A stretch of DNA of 8,011 nt from Ferruginibacter sp. (GTDB taxonomy: Bacteria > Bacteroidota > Bacteroidia > Chitinophagales > Chitinophagaceae), in NCBI GenBank assembly GCA_025362765.1, contig JANYFI010000690.1, positions 1 to 8,011 of the forward strand. The letters run 5' to 3'. Positions 6,541-8,011 of this stretch are shown one piece after another; the stretch's first letter is position 1; each line of letters opens with the position of its first letter. The notes below the pieces were generated by a model that had not been told where the DNA came from, did not search any database, and saw nothing but the letters and a program-made list of their open reading frames with translations. A program made the position numbers and the translations under genes.

Positions 6541-6945
6541 TTATTTTATAACGCAGTCAGAAAGATTGATGTCCATTAAAAATCCAGAGCACTTACCTTT
6601 AATAATAACCACGGCTCCTTTCAATGGCGGCTTAATTATTTCTCTATTTGTAGCGATACTGCAATTGATACCTCCAGTTTCCCCGCCTTTAAGCTGTATA
6701 CTTAGTGTAGTGTCAGTTTGCTGAGTGGATTCAACAACTCCTTTTACCTCAATTACTTTATCTAAAAATTTTGCATTGGCTTTTATTTCATCCTGTTGAT
6801 AAGTAGTATAAAAATCAATGGCGGTAATAGTGAGTGCAGGCTGTATATTTTTAAGGTTAGGCCTCGTTTTTTTAAAAAAGAAGATGCCTGTTACTATAGC
6901 GCTTGTTGCAGCTATTGTGATTATAAGAAGAATCTTTTTTTTCAT
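6541..6945 (-). CDS. Membrane-anchored OB-fold (tRNA_anti-like) protein
   Basis: This 134-residue protein starts with MKKK and one hydrophobic segment (5-24), ending in a basic KK, so it is either an N-terminal anchor or an uncleaved signal. The remainder fits the small OB-fold domain called tRNA_anti-like: the helix at about 45-60 (FYTTYQQDEIKANAKF), the strand LDKVIEVKGVVE (61-72), the central SIQLKGG, and the C-terminal GKCSGFLMDINLSDC. Despite the family name, this exported form is not expected to bind tRNA; its ligand is unknown. Cysteines at 95, 119 and 131 could form disulfides. It is the first gene of the four-gene operon with the cytochrome, YceI and barrel genes. No Shine-Dalgarno sequence precedes the ATG at 6945; the leader is TAACTGCAAA. 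The family call is good; the function is unknown. Confidence 0.82.
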   Translation of the reverse strand: MKKKILLIITIAATSAIVTGIFFFKKTRPNLKNIQPALTITAIDFYTTYQQDEIKANAKFLDKVIEVKGVVESTQQTDTTLSIQLKGGETGGINCSIATNREIIKPPLKGAVVIIKGKCSGFLMDINLSDCVIK

Positions 6946-7090
6946 TTTGCAGTTATGTTGGCTTTAAAAGAAAACTGCCGGCTTAATTGCTTTTTTAAAA
7001 CAATGTAGTCTTCAGTTAGCTGTTCCTGGTTTACATACGGGTATTGTCTGCAAATAGTTTTACTTCGGCTCGGGTGGTATCAATCTTTAT

Positions 7091-7120
7091 CAAACACATC
7101 CTGCAACATACGCTGCCAAA
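7091..7120 (-). promoter_or_regulatory. Weak candidate Bacteroidota-type promoter
   Basis: Read on the minus strand, TTTG (7117-7120) is followed after 18 bases by TGTGTTTG (7091-7098), one mismatch from the TAnnTTTG -7 box known in Bacteroidota. It would start transcription about 140 bases before the OB-fold gene. The match could be chance in AT-rich DNA. Confidence 0.2.
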
Positions 7121-7513
7121 TCAATAAGCATAAAGTTTCAGGAGATAATTATCTGCTGCTGCGGGTCGTGTTACGAACTACTCTCCGCAATAACTGCAGC
7201 CATTAATTTTTTATGAAAACATAATAAATTTGATCACGTTGTTGAACGGAAAAGAAACAGTGTAGAGGTTTTTTTTAAAATTTACCGCAGGTACTCTTAA
7301 AAAGATGTTATCGTGCAACAATGCTGAATGGTGGGGGTGTGCAGCAAACGTACACAAAAAACAATATAAATTTTAGCCAGGATATTTATTGGCTGTACAT
7401 AATTACAGCAGGCACGTGATGTTATAAAAGCTAAAAACGTTGATTTTTTAAAAGATGTCCAGGAAGGCTTTTACCGTTGAAGCATAATTCGTGCGCATGG
7501 AAACCTCAATGAT

Positions 7514-7547
7514 AAAAAAAAGGTGAAGCCAGACCGACTTCACCTTT
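7514..7547 (-). terminator. Intrinsic terminator of the T9SS cargo gene
   Basis: On the minus strand, AAAGGTGAAG (complement of 7538-7547) pairs perfectly with CTTCACCTTT (complement of 7519-7528) across a 9-base loop that can pair further with T-G and C-G closure, and the stem runs into a T-run from the A-tract at 7514-7520. It lies 19 bases after the stop codon of the T9SS gene. This is the clearest terminator in the window. Confidence 0.88.
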
Positions 7548-7566
7548 CAAATAAAAATTTAGTAAA

Positions 7567-8011
7567 TTACTGTACCACAATTTTCGCTGTTACATCCCTG
7601 CTTCGTAAAAAATATAAGCCACTGGCGTAGTTACCCAGGTCAAGTAGTTGTAATCCGGGTGTGTATTTAATTTTCTTCATCAGTATCCCGCTGGCATTAA
7701 AAAGCGAAAGGGTAGTGGGCTCATTAACCAGTACCTGAAATTCTCCTGATGATGCGCTGTTGTTTAGCAACTTAAACGATTGTATATGGTCTTCTACCTT
7801 CAATAACCTGGTGTCACTATAACTTATTTTATCATTGATATCTGTTTGCAGTAACCGGTAATAATTATTGCCTTTGGCCGGGTGCTGTTGTACATAGCTA
7901 TAGTTCTTTGTAGTGTTACTGTTGCCCGCTGCGTTTACTATTGCCAGGTCGTGCCAGTTTATGCCATCACCACTATTTTGTACTGTAAAATTTTTTGTGT
8001 TTTGTTCGCTT
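7567..8011 (-). CDS. C-terminal part of a T9SS cargo protein (type A sorting domain), cut by the window edge
   Basis: The frame is open from the right edge of the window to the TAA at 7567-7569, giving the last 147 residues of a larger protein whose start lies beyond 8011. The visible part first shows the repeat-like module that often precedes the sorting tail (FTVQNSGDGINWHDL, then AAGNSNTTKNYSYV, NNYYRLLQTD and KISYSDTRLL). It ends in a type A T9SS sorting domain of about 75 residues: SGEFQVLV, then LSLFNASGILMKKI, and finally LDLGNYASGLYFLRS and a KIVVQ terminus. Such tails direct proteins through the outer membrane to the surface or medium. The TTG at 7801-7803 is an internal Leu codon, not a start, because homologous-looking sequence continues upstream in the same frame. 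The function of the missing N-terminal part cannot be told. Confidence 0.92.
   Translation of the reverse strand, partial: SEQNTKNFTVQNSGDGINWHDLAIVNAAGNSNTTKNYSYVQQHPAKGNNYYRLLQTDINDKISYSDTRLLKVEDHIQSFKLLNNSASSGEFQVLVNEPTTLSLFNASGILMKKIKYTPGLQLLDLGNYASGLYFLRSRDVTAKIVVQ

Larger units (their letters stand above)
6946..7566. other. Gene-free 621-base spacer upstream of the heme/YceI operon
   Basis: I see no coding frame, tRNA or recognisable remnant here. The left part must carry the promoter of the leftward operon; a weak candidate is listed at 7091-7120. Minor structures include the hairpin arms TCGT/ACGA around 7168-7178, AGCCA/TGGCT around 7374-7393 and a T-run near 7270. The right end holds the strong terminator of the T9SS gene. 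The spacer is unusually long compared with the 6-34 base gaps inside the operon. Confidence 0.5.

Noticed and set aside
6476..6724. Plus-strand frame opposite the OB-fold and cytochrome genes
   Set aside because: It is antisense to two well-supported genes and has no family resemblance.
7567..7803. A 78-residue gene starting at the TTG at 7803
   Set aside because: The frame stays open to the window edge and the upstream residues match the module that precedes T9SS tails, so the TTG is an internal Leu codon.
1..8011. CRISPR array, insertion sequence, tRNA or phage signatures
   Set aside because: No spaced direct repeats, transposase or integrase motifs, terminal inverted repeats flanking a gene, or cloverleaf-like sequence were seen on either strand.

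Overview
The window looks like a chromosomal piece of a Bacteroidota genome, most likely from the Chitinophagaceae or a close relative. The evidence is a type IX secretion (T9SS) C-terminal sorting tail at the right edge, families typical of this phylum (DUF5777 beta-barrel, tRNA_anti-like OB-fold, paired Ferritin_2-type proteins), AT-rich intergenic DNA, and A/T-rich start regions without Shine-Dalgarno sequences. The taxonomic placement is inferred from protein families only. No RNA gene, CRISPR array, insertion sequence or integrase is visible.

Layout. (1) 129-2213, plus strand: a secreted right-handed parallel beta-helix protein resembling carbohydrate-active enzymes of the GH141 kind. 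(2) 2214-2614: gene-free, ending in a strong hairpin that terminates the gene arriving from the right. (3) 2615-4215, minus strand: a two-gene operon of exported ferritin-like proteins, first a lipoprotein with a His-rich linker, then a protein with a twin-arginine-type signal. Both keep a full set of candidate diiron ligands. (4) 4216-4630: intergenic. (5) 4631-6945, minus strand: a compact four-gene operon, in transcription order a membrane-anchored OB-fold protein, a monoheme c-type cytochrome lipoprotein, a secreted YceI-family protein and a DUF5777 outer-membrane beta-barrel. (6) 6946-7566: gene-free, ending in a textbook terminator. (7) 7567-8011, minus strand: the C-terminal part of a T9SS cargo protein cut by the window edge.

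How the genes may work together. All seven complete genes encode exported or membrane-anchored proteins. Six of them (2615-6945) form two consecutive same-strand operons with a redox or metal theme: two diiron ferritin-like proteins, one covalent-heme protein, a YceI lipocalin-like carrier and an outer-membrane barrel. A cell-envelope electron-transfer or metal/oxidant-handling module is a reasonable hypothesis, but neither a substrate nor a physical link is visible. The beta-helix enzyme and the T9SS protein look like unrelated neighbours.
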